Shown: one piece after another, positions 25,945-34,732 of the stretch
Layout: each line of letters begins with the position of its first letter
Numbering within the stretch: the stretch's first letter is position 1
From: Acidiphilium sp.
GTDB taxonomy: Bacteria > Pseudomonadota > Alphaproteobacteria > Acetobacterales > Acetobacteraceae
Assembly (NCBI GenBank): GCA_028688905.1
Contig: JAQTXH010000003.1
Span: 248,001-312,000 of the forward strand
Direction: 5' to 3'
DNA: 64,000 nucleotides
Made by a program: the position numbers and the translations under genes
The notes under the pieces: generated by a model
The model's input: the letters and a program-made list of their open reading frames with translations, nothing else
Databases searched by the model: none
What the model was told of the DNA's origin: nothing

Positions 25945-26823
25945 ATGTGTGGCGTCGTAGGATTATTTTTAAAAAATCGGGTATTGGAGCCTGAACTTGG
26001 TGTCTTGACCGCCGGTATGTTGACCGTTCTGACCGACCGTGGGCCGGACTCGGCAGGATTCGCGCTCTATAGCGCCGGTTTGCCCGGTCATCTCAAATTT
26101 ACCCTGCGTGGCCCGAAACATTATGATTTTTCTGCATTGGCCGCAGCGTTTGGGGTTGCTTGCCGGCTGCACGATGACCACGCCGTGTTCCCCGTGCCGG
26201 AGAACCAGGAGGCAGACTTTCGAGCGGCCCTGGCAAATCATCCAGAGATTACCATCGTCGCCTCTGGCGCGCGAATGGAGCTTTTCAAGGGCACGGGCCT
26301 GCCGGAGGACGTTTCAAGACGGTTCGGGTTGCAAACCATGTCTGGTAGCCACGCGATTGGCCATACCCGCATGGCAACCGAATCCGCCGTGACCACCCAG
26401 GGCGCGCATCCGTTCTCGACCGGACCGGACCAGTGCCTGGTGCATAACGGTTCGCTTTCCAACCATAACGATGTGCGCCGAACGCTGATTCGCGAGCATA
26501 TAAGTTTCGAGACGCAGAACGACTCCGAGGTCGCCGCCGGCTACCTGTCGTGGAAGCTGCGCTCAGGTGCAAAGCTCGACGAGGCGCTGACCTCGGCACT
26601 CGGTGTGCTCGACGGCTTTTACACATTTGTCGTCGGTACCGAGAGCGGTTTCGGCGTGCTACGCGACCCGGTCGCATGCAAACCGGCGGTAATGGCCGAA
26701 ACCGATGACTACGTCGCCTTCGGCTCGGAATATCGAGCACTGGTCGATCTGCCGGGCATATCCAATGCCCATCTGTTCGAGCCGGAGCCTGCGAAAGTTT
26801 ATTTCTGGGAGCATTCGGTGTGA
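25945..26823 (+). CDS. mgsA: N-methylglutamate synthase subunit A (class II glutamine amidotransferase)
   Basis: A 292-residue Ntn-type glutaminase domain. The start MCGVVGLFLKN gives the catalytic Cys2 after Met removal; LTDRGPDSAGFAL, GHTRMATESAVTTQGAHPF and HNGSLSNHNDVRR are the substrate-binding segments. In N-methylglutamate synthase this domain handles the gamma-glutamylmethylamide amide, releasing methylamine for transfer. It could equally be called GlxB-like, but the following mgsB, mgsC and gmaS genes set the pathway. Its stop overlaps the mgsB start (GTGA). Confidence 0.88.
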   Translation: MCGVVGLFLKNRVLEPELGVLTAGMLTVLTDRGPDSAGFALYSAGLPGHLKFTLRGPKHYDFSALAAAFGVACRLHDDHAVFPVPENQEADFRAALANHPEITIVASGARMELFKGTGLPEDVSRRFGLQTMSGSHAIGHTRMATESAVTTQGAHPFSTGPDQCLVHNGSLSNHNDVRRTLIREHISFETQNDSEVAAGYLSWKLRSGAKLDEALTSALGVLDGFYTFVVGTESGFGVLRDPVACKPAVMAETDDYVAFGSEYRALVDLPGISNAHLFEPEPAKVYFWEHSV

Positions 26824-27536
26824 GGCGCGCGCTGAAGCCTGCCGCCCGCGAGCCGGTCGTGTTCGATCTTGCGACCCGACCTTTGCGCGACATCAACGCC
26901 ATCCTCCAGGCGCTGCCGGCACATACCAATGAAACTGCGTGGGCGATCGCCAATCCGCGCGGCGCGCATGCCGTTGCGGTCGGAGTCACCACGCCGGTAT
27001 CGATCAGCATCGATGGCCATGTCGGTTATTACTGCGCGGGCATGAACGACGGGGCGCACGTGACCATTGCCGGGAATGCCGGGCCGGGTGTCGCGGAGAA
27101 CATGATGTCCGGCACCGTGCATGTGATGGGCGATGCCAGTCAGGCCGCAGGCGCAACCGCGCATGGCGGACTGCTGATCATCGAAGGCAACGCAAGCGCG
27201 CGCTGCGGCATTTCCATGAAAGGCGTCGACATCGTGGTCAAAGGTTCGGTTGGCCATATGAGTGGCTTCATGGCGCAATCGGGTAATCTCGTTATCCTTG
27301 GCGTTGCCGGCGAAGCCTTGGGCGATAGCCTTTACGAAGCCAATATTTTCGTCCGTGGTGGCATTACCAGCCTGGGTGCGGATTGCGAAGAAAAGCCGAT
27401 GACCGAGGCGGCAAGCGCCATCCTCGAAACCCTGCTGAAAAAAGCGGGTGCCGACGCCGACCCGAAGGACTTCAAGCTGTTTGGCTCCGCCCGTACCCTC
27501 TATCATTTCCATGTCGACAACGCGGATGCCTACTGA
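26820..27536 (+). CDS. mgsB: N-methylglutamate synthase subunit B (GXGXG domain)
   Basis: A 238-residue protein with the right-handed beta-helix of the glutamate synthase C-terminal domain: repeated G-x-G-x-G-like turns from VGYYCAGMNDGAHVTIAGNAGPGVAENMMSG through GGLLIIEGNASARCGISMKGVDIVVKGSVGHMSG to ANIFVRGG. It is the structural subunit between the amidotransferase and FMN subunits. GTG start at 26820 overlaps the mgsA stop. Confidence 0.87.
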   Translation: MRRALKPAAREPVVFDLATRPLRDINAILQALPAHTNETAWAIANPRGAHAVAVGVTTPVSISIDGHVGYYCAGMNDGAHVTIAGNAGPGVAENMMSGTVHVMGDASQAAGATAHGGLLIIEGNASARCGISMKGVDIVVKGSVGHMSGFMAQSGNLVILGVAGEALGDSLYEANIFVRGGITSLGADCEEKPMTEAASAILETLLKKAGADADPKDFKLFGSARTLYHFHVDNADAY

Positions 27537-27537
27537 G

Positions 27538-28881
27538 ATGAACGAAACTTCCGACCCGCGTATCCCGCAAACGCGCCCCCGCTTTTCGGCGACCTTCGAT
27601 CCACATAGTATCGCCGAAATCCAACGCGCCGCCGCCACCGGGATCTACGACATCCGCGGTGGCGGGGCGAAGCGCAAGCTCCCGCATTTCGACGATCTGC
27701 TGTTTCTTGGCGCTTCCATCTCGCGCTACCCGCTGGAGGGCTATCGCGAGCGCTGCGGCACCGATGTTACGCTCGGGACGCGTTTTGCCAAAAACCCGAT
27801 CAAGCTGAAGATCCCTGTTACCATTGCCGGCATGTCGTTTGGCGCGCTCTCGGGCAATGCGAAGGAGGCGCTCGGTCGCGGGGCAACGGCTGCGGGTACG
27901 TCCACAACCACCGGTGACGGGGGTATGACGCCTGAGGAGCGGGGCCATAGCCAAACGCTCGTCTACCAGTACCTGCCATCGCGCTACGGCATGAACCTGA
28001 CCGATCTGCGCAAGGCCGACGCGATCGAGGTCGTGATTGGTCAGGGAGCCAAGCCGGGCGGCGGCGGCATACTGCTGGGTCAAAAAATTTCGCCCCGGGT
28101 GGCCGCCATGCGCAACTTGCCCGAGGGCATCGACCAGCGATCCGCCTGCCGTCATCCGGACTGGACCGGACCGGACGATCTGGAGATCAAGATTCTGGAA
28201 TTACGCGAACTGACCAACTGGGAAAAACCAATCTACGTCAAGGTCGGTGCCAGTCGTCCCTACTATGACACGGCCCTCGCCATCAAGGCCGGTGCGGATG
28301 TCGTCGTGCTGGACGGCATGCAGGGCGGCACCGCCGCGACGCAGGAAGTGTTCATCGAGCATGTCGGTCTGCCAATCCTGGCCGCCATTCGCCCGGCCGT
28401 TCAGGCTTTGCAGGATTTAGGATATCACCGGAAAATTCAGCTCATCGTCTCGGGCGGTATCCGCACCGGCGCGGACGTCGCCAAGGCATTGGCGCTCGGC
28501 GCGGATGCGGTCGCCATCGGCACAGCGGCACTGATCGCCCTCGGCGACAACGCCCCCGAATGGGAGGAGGAATACCGAAAGCTCGGCACCACATCGGGGG
28601 CCTATGACGACTGGCACGAGGGAAGGGACCCCGCCGGGATCACCACCCAGGACCCTGTCCTCGCGGCCCGGCTCGATCCGGTGAAGGCGGGACGCCGCCT
28701 CGCCAATTATCTCTCGGTGCTGACGCTCGAGGCGCAGGCGATCGCACGCGCCTGCGGCAAGAGCCATCTGCATAATCTTGAACCGGAAGACCTCGTCGCG
28801 CTCACCATCGAGGCTGCCGCCATGGCGCAAATCCCGCTGGCCGGCACGAATTGGATACCAGGAAAATCAACGGGATTCTAA
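27538..28881 (+). CDS. mgsC: N-methylglutamate synthase subunit C (FMN synthase domain)
   Basis: A 447-residue glutamate-synthase-like TIM barrel. PVTIAGMSFGALSGNAKEALGRGATAAGTSTTTGDGGM is the FMN/substrate entry; GQGAKPGGGGILLGQKI, the VVLDGMQGGTAATQEVF strand, and QLIVSGGIRTGADVAKALALGADAVAIGTAALIALG bind the flavin phosphate. It should join methylamine to 2-oxoglutarate reductively to form N-methylglutamate. Three-cysteine 3Fe-4S spacing of full GltB is not obvious to me. Starts one base after the mgsB stop (ATG at 27538), with an alternative in-frame ATG at 27526. Confidence 0.87.
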   Translation: MNETSDPRIPQTRPRFSATFDPHSIAEIQRAAATGIYDIRGGGAKRKLPHFDDLLFLGASISRYPLEGYRERCGTDVTLGTRFAKNPIKLKIPVTIAGMSFGALSGNAKEALGRGATAAGTSTTTGDGGMTPEERGHSQTLVYQYLPSRYGMNLTDLRKADAIEVVIGQGAKPGGGGILLGQKISPRVAAMRNLPEGIDQRSACRHPDWTGPDDLEIKILELRELTNWEKPIYVKVGASRPYYDTALAIKAGADVVVLDGMQGGTAATQEVFIEHVGLPILAAIRPAVQALQDLGYHRKIQLIVSGGIRTGADVAKALALGADAVAIGTAALIALGDNAPEWEEEYRKLGTTSGAYDDWHEGRDPAGITTQDPVLAARLDPVKAGRRLANYLSVLTLEAQAIARACGKSHLHNLEPEDLVALTIEAAAMAQIPLAGTNWIPGKSTGF

Positions 28882-28889
28882 TAGCGAAC

Positions 28890-30191
28890 ATGACAAAGCA
28901 ACTGAGCGACTGCGCAAGCGAACTTGGTCTTAAATATTTTCTGATCTCCTATACTGATTTATTCGGTAGCCAACGCGCTAAACTGGTACCCGCGTCGGCG
29001 ATCGCGGGCATGCAAAAAAACGGTGCGGGCTTCGCTGGGTTTGCCACCTGGCTCGATCTTTCGCCGGCCGACCCGGACATGTTCGCCATTCCCGATCCCG
29101 ATACGTTGATCGCGCTCCCCTGGAAACCCGAAGTAGGTTGGCTCGCCGCGGATATCTGGATGGAGGGTGCTCCGGTCGAGCAGGGACCGCGCAACGTGTT
29201 GCAGCGTGTCATCGCCCAGGCCAAAACCGCCGGCTATGAGATGAAGTCGGGGGTCGAATGCGAATTTTTTCTCACTAACGTCGACGGTTCCGCGATCGCG
29301 GACGGTGCCGATCGCGCGATCAAACCCTGCTATGACCAGTCCGCTTTGATGCGGCGATACGATGTGATCACTGAAATCTGCGATGCAATGCTGGCACTGG
29401 GTTGGGAGGCGTATCAAAACGATCACGAGGACGCTAACGGTCAATTCGAAATGAATTGGAGCTATGACACCGCGTTGGTGACGGCTGACCGGCATGCGTT
29501 CTTCAAGTTCATGACCAAATCGATCGCCGAAAAACACGGATTGCGCGCGACATTCATGCCCAAACCGTTCCTTGGCCTGACCGGCTCCGGCTGTCACAGC
29601 CATGTCTCACTCTGGCACCGAGCCAGTAATCTCTTCGAAGACGAAGCCGGTGAACTCGGCGTCTCGGCGCTCGGCTATCATTTCATCGGCGGCGTCATCG
29701 AACATGCCGATGCACTCTGCGCCCTGCTTAACCCTACCGTGAACTCCTACAAGCGCATCAACGCGCCGCGCACGAGTTCGGGTGCCACCTGGGCACCCAA
29801 CACGGTGACCTATTCGGGCAATAACCGCACCCATATGATCCGTATTCCAGAACCGGGCCGATTCGAAATGCGGCTCGCCGACGGTTCGACCAATCCCTAT
29901 CTGCTACAGGCCGGTATCCTCGCCGCGGGACTCGACGGCATCATCAAAAAAACCCCGAGTGGCCCGCGCCTGGATATCAACATGTATACTGAGGGTCATA
30001 CCGTGAAGGATGCCAAACGCCTGCCGCTGAACTTGCTCGATGCATTACGCGCCTTCGAGGTCTCTGCCGCCTTGAAATCCGCGCTCGGTGAATCGTTCGT
30101 AAAATCCTATGCCAGGCTCAAGCATGCCGAATGGAACGAATATGCCGCACATCTGTCGCAATGGGAGCGTGAAACGACTTTGGATTGTTAG
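28890..30191 (+). CDS. gmaS: Gamma-glutamylmethylamide synthetase (GlnA-like)
   Basis: A 433-residue glutamine-synthetase-fold ligase. Beta-grasp N-domain (YFLISYTDLFGSQRAKLVPA), catalytic segments VECEFFL, DHEDANGQFEMNWSY, GSGCHSHVSLW and NPTVNSYKRINAPRTSSGATWAPN, and RFEMRLADGSTNPYL. It ligates methylamine to glutamate using ATP. The GlnT/type III-like length and the mgs neighbours support GmaS over ordinary glutamine synthetase. ATG at 28890 is nine bases after the mgsC stop. The stop codon lies within the palindrome AGCAATATTGCT. Confidence 0.88.
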   Translation: MTKQLSDCASELGLKYFLISYTDLFGSQRAKLVPASAIAGMQKNGAGFAGFATWLDLSPADPDMFAIPDPDTLIALPWKPEVGWLAADIWMEGAPVEQGPRNVLQRVIAQAKTAGYEMKSGVECEFFLTNVDGSAIADGADRAIKPCYDQSALMRRYDVITEICDAMLALGWEAYQNDHEDANGQFEMNWSYDTALVTADRHAFFKFMTKSIAEKHGLRATFMPKPFLGLTGSGCHSHVSLWHRASNLFEDEAGELGVSALGYHFIGGVIEHADALCALLNPTVNSYKRINAPRTSSGATWAPNTVTYSGNNRTHMIRIPEPGRFEMRLADGSTNPYLLQAGILAAGLDGIIKKTPSGPRLDINMYTEGHTVKDAKRLPLNLLDALRAFEVSAALKSALGESFVKSYARLKHAEWNEYAAHLSQWERETTLDC

Positions 30192-30201
30192 CAATATTGC
30201 T
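30190..30201. repeat. AGCAATATTGCT palindrome at the gmaS stop
   Basis: A perfect 12-bp palindrome identical to the core of the copy B tail (13330-13341). It overlaps the gmaS TAG and lies between convergent genes. Confidence 0.6.
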
Positions 30202-30222
30202 CCAGTACATGCATTGCGGCGG

Positions 30223-32328
30223 TCATGCCGGGATCTTCGCGACGTCATATGCTGGCGGAGGAGACCTCAGAGGTGCCGCCACCAGTTCCGCCTGGACGCC
30301 ATGCACCGCCGAGCTTTCGCCCATGTCGGCGTGAGCGCCGTCGTAGAGCGCATTCACGTTCACGCCAGTGCCGGACGAACCTGCCGGTTCGAAGGCTGGC
30401 CAGCGTCCCTTCGGGGCTAGCGCCACCCCGCACGGCAACGTGGGATCGAGCGTCAATATCATGGGCACTTCACCCTCTTCGTTGCGCAGCAGCACGCGAT
30501 CGCCCCCGCGCAGAGATCGGGCCTGTGCCTCTGCGGGGTTCACCCGCACGGAGGCGACATCGAGGCGGGCGCGGATCAGGGCGTCGTTGGCATAGGAGCT
30601 GTTCATCGTCCAGGGCGACGCGGGGGAGAGCACGCGCAGCTGTCCGGTAGGTGGTGGCAGATCGGCGTGCGGCACCGGCACCAAAGGCAGTCCAGCTGCT
30701 GCCGCCTGCTTCGATGCGATCTCCACCCGGCCACTTGGCGTCGGGAAGCGGCCACCGGCAAACGGGACGTGCGGCGTGCGGTGCGCCTCCAAGGTTCCGG
30801 CAGCCGCCAGGGCTTGGAAGTCGGCGGCAACGCCGGTGGCCGCGACCAACCGGTCCAAAAGGGGCCGATCCTGCTCGTGCAATGCGGGTTCATGCAGGCC
30901 CATGGCACCCGCGAGCCGCCGGAAGATCTCCTGGTTGGGTCGTGCGTCTCCCGGCGGGTCGGCCGCCTTCACCTGGGGGCTGACGGTGTGCTGGAAGTAT
31001 GAAAGCACGAGATCGTCGAATTCCAGGAAACTGGCCGCAGGCAGAACCCAGTCGGCGTAGGCCGTCGTGTCGGTCGCGAACAGCTCCAGGCAGACGTGCA
31101 GGAGGTCTTCACGCTCAAGGGCGCGACGCAACCGGTCCTGACGCGGGGAGGACGCGACAATGTTATTGTTCCAACAGAGCAGTGCGCCGGATCGCACGGG
31201 GTCTTGCAGCGCCTCCGCGAGGTCCAAGTGGCTGACCGACCGGGTTCCTCCGGATGGGGCCAACTCCGGGCAGGTAACCGCCGCCATGTCGATGCCGCGG
31301 CTGGCGGGACCGTTCATGTAGTAAAGCCCCCGGCCGGAGGTGCCCAGATTGCCGGTGCAGGCCGCGAGGGCCGCGAGCGCCCGGAAGGCATTACCGCCGC
31401 GCGGCTGCCTTTGCCCGCCTTGACCCAGCCAGAGCAGGCTCGGGCCGGGCGCATAGAGCCGCGCCGCGTGCTCGATCAGCGCGGAGGGCACATTTGTCAG
31501 GCTTTCGGTCCGATCAGGGGTCATCGCGGCAACATCGGGTTCGATCGCCTCCCAACCCAGCACGTGGGCCGCGATGAAGTCCCGATCGAGAAGCCCCTCG
31601 CGCCGGGCGACATGCATGAGCCCAAAAGCAAGCGCGGCGTCGGTGCCGGGCCTGGGCTGGAGGTGGAGGTAGGCGCGGGCGGCGGTGTCGTGCCGGACCG
31701 GGTCCACGACGATAACGCGAGCCGGGGTCTCCGCCAGCCAATATCGGTCGGTGTGTGGCGCGCTCGTGGAGGGGTTGGCACCCCATACCATGATGCAGGC
31801 GGCACGGGCCGAGTCTCGCGGGTCGAACCCGGCCAGACTGTCGCCGAGTGTCCACTCAAGCGCCAGGTGACCCGCCTTGTTACAGACACTATCCGGGTCG
31901 ACCTCGGTGGCACCGATGGCGTTGAACAGCCGCAGGCCGAACCAGCCGGATAGCATGGCGACGGTGCCGGTGTAGTGGGTGTGCAGAATCCTCGAGGGCG
32001 TGTCGGCACGGATGACGTTCAGGCGCTCAGCGATGTCGCGAAGGGCATCGTCCCAGCTCGCTGGCTCGAACCGCCCCTCGCCTTTGCGGCCCACCCGGCG
32101 AAGCGGACGCGACAGGCGGAGTTCCGGGTCGCGCCAAGCGCCATTGTAGGCCAGGGCACACTTGCCGCACAGGGCACCGCGGGCGACAGGATGTGCCGCG
32201 TCGCCCAGCACCTTGCGTATTTTGCCCCCGCGCTTGGTGACGACGATACCGCAGGCGTCATAGCAGTCCCGGGGGCAGGTGGTCCGAATGGTCTCGCGAC
32301 CTTCAATCGTCATGGTGCTGTCGGGCAT
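30223..32328 (-). CDS. Molybdopterin-dependent oxidoreductase (DMSO reductase family)
   Basis: A 701-residue cytosolic Mo-bisMGD enzyme with no Tat signal. The N-terminal 4Fe-4S site is C18-x3-C22-x3-C26-x27-C54 (TCPRDCYDACG, GALCGKC). C149 in DPDSVCNKAG is a likely molybdenum ligand. Later segments VWGANPSTSAPHTDRYW, GNLGTSGRGLYYMNGPASRG and the dinucleotide-binding C-terminal domain (LRVLSPASPWTMNSSYAN, VRVNPAEAQARSL) are typical. The substrate is not evident; a formate-dehydrogenase-like role finishing C1 oxidation is possible but unproven. AGGAG precedes the ATG. It lies 43 bases downstream of the MocR regulator on the same strand, so the pair is probably one operon. No electron-transfer subunit is adjacent. 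Confidence 0.85.
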   Translation of the reverse strand: MPDSTMTIEGRETIRTTCPRDCYDACGIVVTKRGGKIRKVLGDAAHPVARGALCGKCALAYNGAWRDPELRLSRPLRRVGRKGEGRFEPASWDDALRDIAERLNVIRADTPSRILHTHYTGTVAMLSGWFGLRLFNAIGATEVDPDSVCNKAGHLALEWTLGDSLAGFDPRDSARAACIMVWGANPSTSAPHTDRYWLAETPARVIVVDPVRHDTAARAYLHLQPRPGTDAALAFGLMHVARREGLLDRDFIAAHVLGWEAIEPDVAAMTPDRTESLTNVPSALIEHAARLYAPGPSLLWLGQGGQRQPRGGNAFRALAALAACTGNLGTSGRGLYYMNGPASRGIDMAAVTCPELAPSGGTRSVSHLDLAEALQDPVRSGALLCWNNNIVASSPRQDRLRRALEREDLLHVCLELFATDTTAYADWVLPAASFLEFDDLVLSYFQHTVSPQVKAADPPGDARPNQEIFRRLAGAMGLHEPALHEQDRPLLDRLVAATGVAADFQALAAAGTLEAHRTPHVPFAGGRFPTPSGRVEIASKQAAAAGLPLVPVPHADLPPPTGQLRVLSPASPWTMNSSYANDALIRARLDVASVRVNPAEAQARSLRGGDRVLLRNEEGEVPMILTLDPTLPCGVALAPKGRWPAFEPAGSSGTGVNVNALYDGAHADMGESSAVHGVQAELVAAPLRSPPPAYDVAKIPA

Positions 32329-32371
32329 CGCCGTGTCTCCTCAGTTAAGTCGTGTTGATCTAACAGCGACA

Positions 32372-33898
32372 TCATGGACGGTCCGGAACAATGGGGACGG
32401 GGGTAACTCCTAATATTCTCGCAATACGAGATACCGCCATTTCAATTCTGGATTCCGAGAGGCACGCATAACCGAAAAAAATAATATCGTCGTCATGCGC
32501 AAATCGGGTGAATTGCCGCGCCGGGCTATCCCGCAACGAGTAGATCCCAACGCCAACCGGCCTGAGGCACTTTTGCAGGTGGTAAGCGCTCATGCCCATG
32601 CTGGGCACCCGCAAGGACAGGTGCATTCCAGCATCGATGCCCTTGATGACACAGTGCTGTCCGATCTGGCGATAGAGCTGGCCGATGAGGCAATCGCGGC
32701 GGGCCAAATAACATTTTCGGATCAATCGCAAATGCTTCTCAAACCCCCCGGAGCGGATGAACGCCGCCATGATCGCCTGTTCCAGCCAAGGATGCCCATT
32801 ATTGGCAAGGGCTTTGGCGGCAGTCGCTCCTCGTACCAATTGCGGCGGCACGACGGCATAACCGAGTCGAAGCCCCGCGCCGATCGATTTTGAGAAGGTG
32901 CCGAGATAAATCACCCGTTCCGCCGTATCGAGCGCCTTGACCGCCGGCAGCGGAGAATGATCGTAGCGGAAATCGCTGTCGTAATCGTCCTCGATCACGT
33001 AGCCACCTGAGTCCAGTGCCCATTGGATCAGGCTGCGACGCCGTTTGAGTGACATTGTCGATCCCAGTGGAAACTGGTGCGAGGGCGTCGCATAAACGAG
33101 CTTCGCGTCACTGGCCACCAATCGCTCGATGTCGAGGCCGTCCTCATCGACCGGAATGGCGACGAGGCGCGCATTGTGGCTTTCGAATACCCCAGCCGCA
33201 CCTTGATAACAGGGGTCCTCAATTGCGACAGGCGTACCAGGGGCCACGAGGAGACGCGCCATGACATTCAGGCCCTCTTGACAGCCCGCCACGATGATCA
33301 CCTGTTCGGGAGCGCAACGAATGCCGCGCGCGCTAAGCAAATGTGTGCAAATCGCGGTGCGGAGCGGCCAATACCCGGCGGGGTCGCCATATTGACTGAG
33401 CGGATACTCGGCTCCACCGAGACATTCAACAACGAGGCGTCGCCAGGCTTTGACCGGAAAAAAGGTTTTTTCGACCCGGCCCATCCGAAAATCGTAAAGG
33501 AGTTCATCCTGAAGCGGGTCGAAGAGCCGCGGTGCCTGAGCCTCGAAGGCGATCGCGTCGGCAGGGTCGCGGATACCGAAAATTTCGTCTTCAAAAAGCG
33601 ATTTAACGGGGTTGTTTCGGCCCATCTCGATGAAGGTGTTAGGCAGGGTTCGGCTGACCGCGGTCGATGCGGTGGACTGCGTTTCGAGGTATCCCTCGGC
33701 AATCAATCGATGGTAGGCAATCACGATTGTACCGCGCGAAACCCCGAGCCGTTCGCTGAGAACGCGCGTTGCGGGCAGTTTGCTACCCAAAGGGAGCGTG
33801 CCGTTGAGGATTAAACCGCGCAAGGTCTCGATAATCTGCTGCTGGATTGGAAACTGACTCCGGGAACGGGGATCAAGGGCGAACGACAGTGCCGGCAT
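32372..33898 (-). CDS. MocR-type regulator (GntR HTH fused to class I aminotransferase)
   Basis: A 508-residue PLP-dependent regulator. The N-terminal winged helix (QQIIETLRGLILNGTLPLGSKLPATRVLSERLGVSRGTIVIAYHRLIAEGYLETQ, about 16-75) is linked to an aminotransferase domain with IIVAGCQEGLNVMARLL, IEDDYDSDFRYD and the PLP lysine segment YLGTFSKSIGAGLRLGY. MocR proteins use PLP or amines as ligands. The ATG at 33898 has AGGAG upstream; a longer frame to 33946 exists but would enter the palindrome at 33935. Likely targets are its own operon and the divergent gene at 34102. Confidence 0.9.
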   Translation of the reverse strand: MPALSFALDPRSRSQFPIQQQIIETLRGLILNGTLPLGSKLPATRVLSERLGVSRGTIVIAYHRLIAEGYLETQSTASTAVSRTLPNTFIEMGRNNPVKSLFEDEIFGIRDPADAIAFEAQAPRLFDPLQDELLYDFRMGRVEKTFFPVKAWRRLVVECLGGAEYPLSQYGDPAGYWPLRTAICTHLLSARGIRCAPEQVIIVAGCQEGLNVMARLLVAPGTPVAIEDPCYQGAAGVFESHNARLVAIPVDEDGLDIERLVASDAKLVYATPSHQFPLGSTMSLKRRRSLIQWALDSGGYVIEDDYDSDFRYDHSPLPAVKALDTAERVIYLGTFSKSIGAGLRLGYAVVPPQLVRGATAAKALANNGHPWLEQAIMAAFIRSGGFEKHLRLIRKCYLARRDCLIGQLYRQIGQHCVIKGIDAGMHLSLRVPSMGMSAYHLQKCLRPVGVGIYSLRDSPARQFTRFAHDDDIIFFGYACLSESRIEMAVSRIARILGVTPVPIVPDRP

Positions 33899-33934
33899 GG
33901 ACAGTCTCCTGGCGAGCCCGCAGGGGTCGCTTTT

Positions 33935-33953
33935 ATGACTATGCAAAAGTCAT
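33935..33953. promoter_or_regulatory. Inverted repeat between mocR and the ABM gene
   Basis: ATGACT-ATGCAAA-AGTCAT: perfect 6-bp arms with a 7-base spacer, 37 bases before the mocR start. A candidate MocR operator in the divergent control region. Confidence 0.5.
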
Positions 33954-34101
33954 GCTGATCCCGTGACGGCGATGCCGGTTCGCTCCGCCGTCACAGTATT
34001 GGACTAATCAGAAATCCACCAGTTGGTACTGTTCAGCCAGCACTAATCTGTCCGAAGATAGCGACCTCAATAATGAGAAATTCAGAAATGAGGAATTCGG
34101 A

Positions 34102-34566
34102 ATGGCAATCTATCAGAGCATGCAGCGTGTAAGGTTTTCCAGCCCCGACGGTTACGAAAAATTCAAGGTCGTGTTTGCAGACGTCCGCAATCATTTGAAA
34201 AAAATGCCGGGGTTTCTTCATCTCACCTGGTGGATACATCCCAACGATCCGCAGTGGCACAATGAAATCAGCTTTTGGTCAAGTCGTGAATCGCTCAAGG
34301 ATTGGCACATGAACGACTACCATAAACATGCCAAAGCATGGGCGGTTCGCAGCGGCGCCATCATGGAGGACATCATCACCAATTTCGAATTGATGAGCAC
34401 AAGGCTGCTTCGGATCTGCCCGACATGCGGGAACGCGCAGGACCTACCCTACGATCTGGCGCATGAACAGCAGGCGCTTGCGGTACCCTGTCCGCTATGC
34501 AACTTCCATTTTCCTGTAATGGGGGAAATGGCCGATAGTTCCGCGGTTTTTAAAGACTCGGTCTAG
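34102..34566 (+). CDS. ABM-like domain fused to a zinc ribbon
   Basis: A 154-residue protein. Residues about 5-95 look like a dimeric alpha/beta-barrel (antibiotic biosynthesis monooxygenase or heme-binding type): FSSPDGYEKFKVVFADVRNHLKKMPGFLHLTWWIHP, NEISFWSSRESLKDWHMNDYHKHAKAW. Residues 106-133 form a four-Cys ribbon: C106-PT-C109 and C130-PL-C133. The ATG at 34102 follows an imperfect 14/15-bp duplication that supplies AGGAA. I do not know a described protein with this combination. It is divergent from mocR and upstream of the amine-island permease, so a link to that regulon is plausible but unproven. Confidence 0.7.
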   Translation: MAIYQSMQRVRFSSPDGYEKFKVVFADVRNHLKKMPGFLHLTWWIHPNDPQWHNEISFWSSRESLKDWHMNDYHKHAKAWAVRSGAIMEDIITNFELMSTRLLRICPTCGNAQDLPYDLAHEQQALAVPCPLCNFHFPVMGEMADSSAVFKDSV

Positions 34567-34702
34567 CGTTTGTTGTCAGGCCGCAGGGCGCGACAACTGC
34601 CATCGTTTGCATTCGCTGGCAGGAGACGCCGACAGGGGATTGATTCATTAATCCTGACTTTGCCTATTTTTATTTCATAAATGCATAAACTTTCAGCAAA
34701 AA

Positions 34703-34731
34703 CTGACTAAGTTTTAGTACCATGAAATAAT
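34703..34731 (+). promoter_or_regulatory. Weak promoter for the APC permease gene
   Basis: CTGACT (34703-34708), 17-base spacer, AATAAT (34726-34731), immediately followed by the inverted repeat at 34733. Assigned by spacing; the -35 is poor. Confidence 0.35.
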
Positions 34732-34732
34732 T

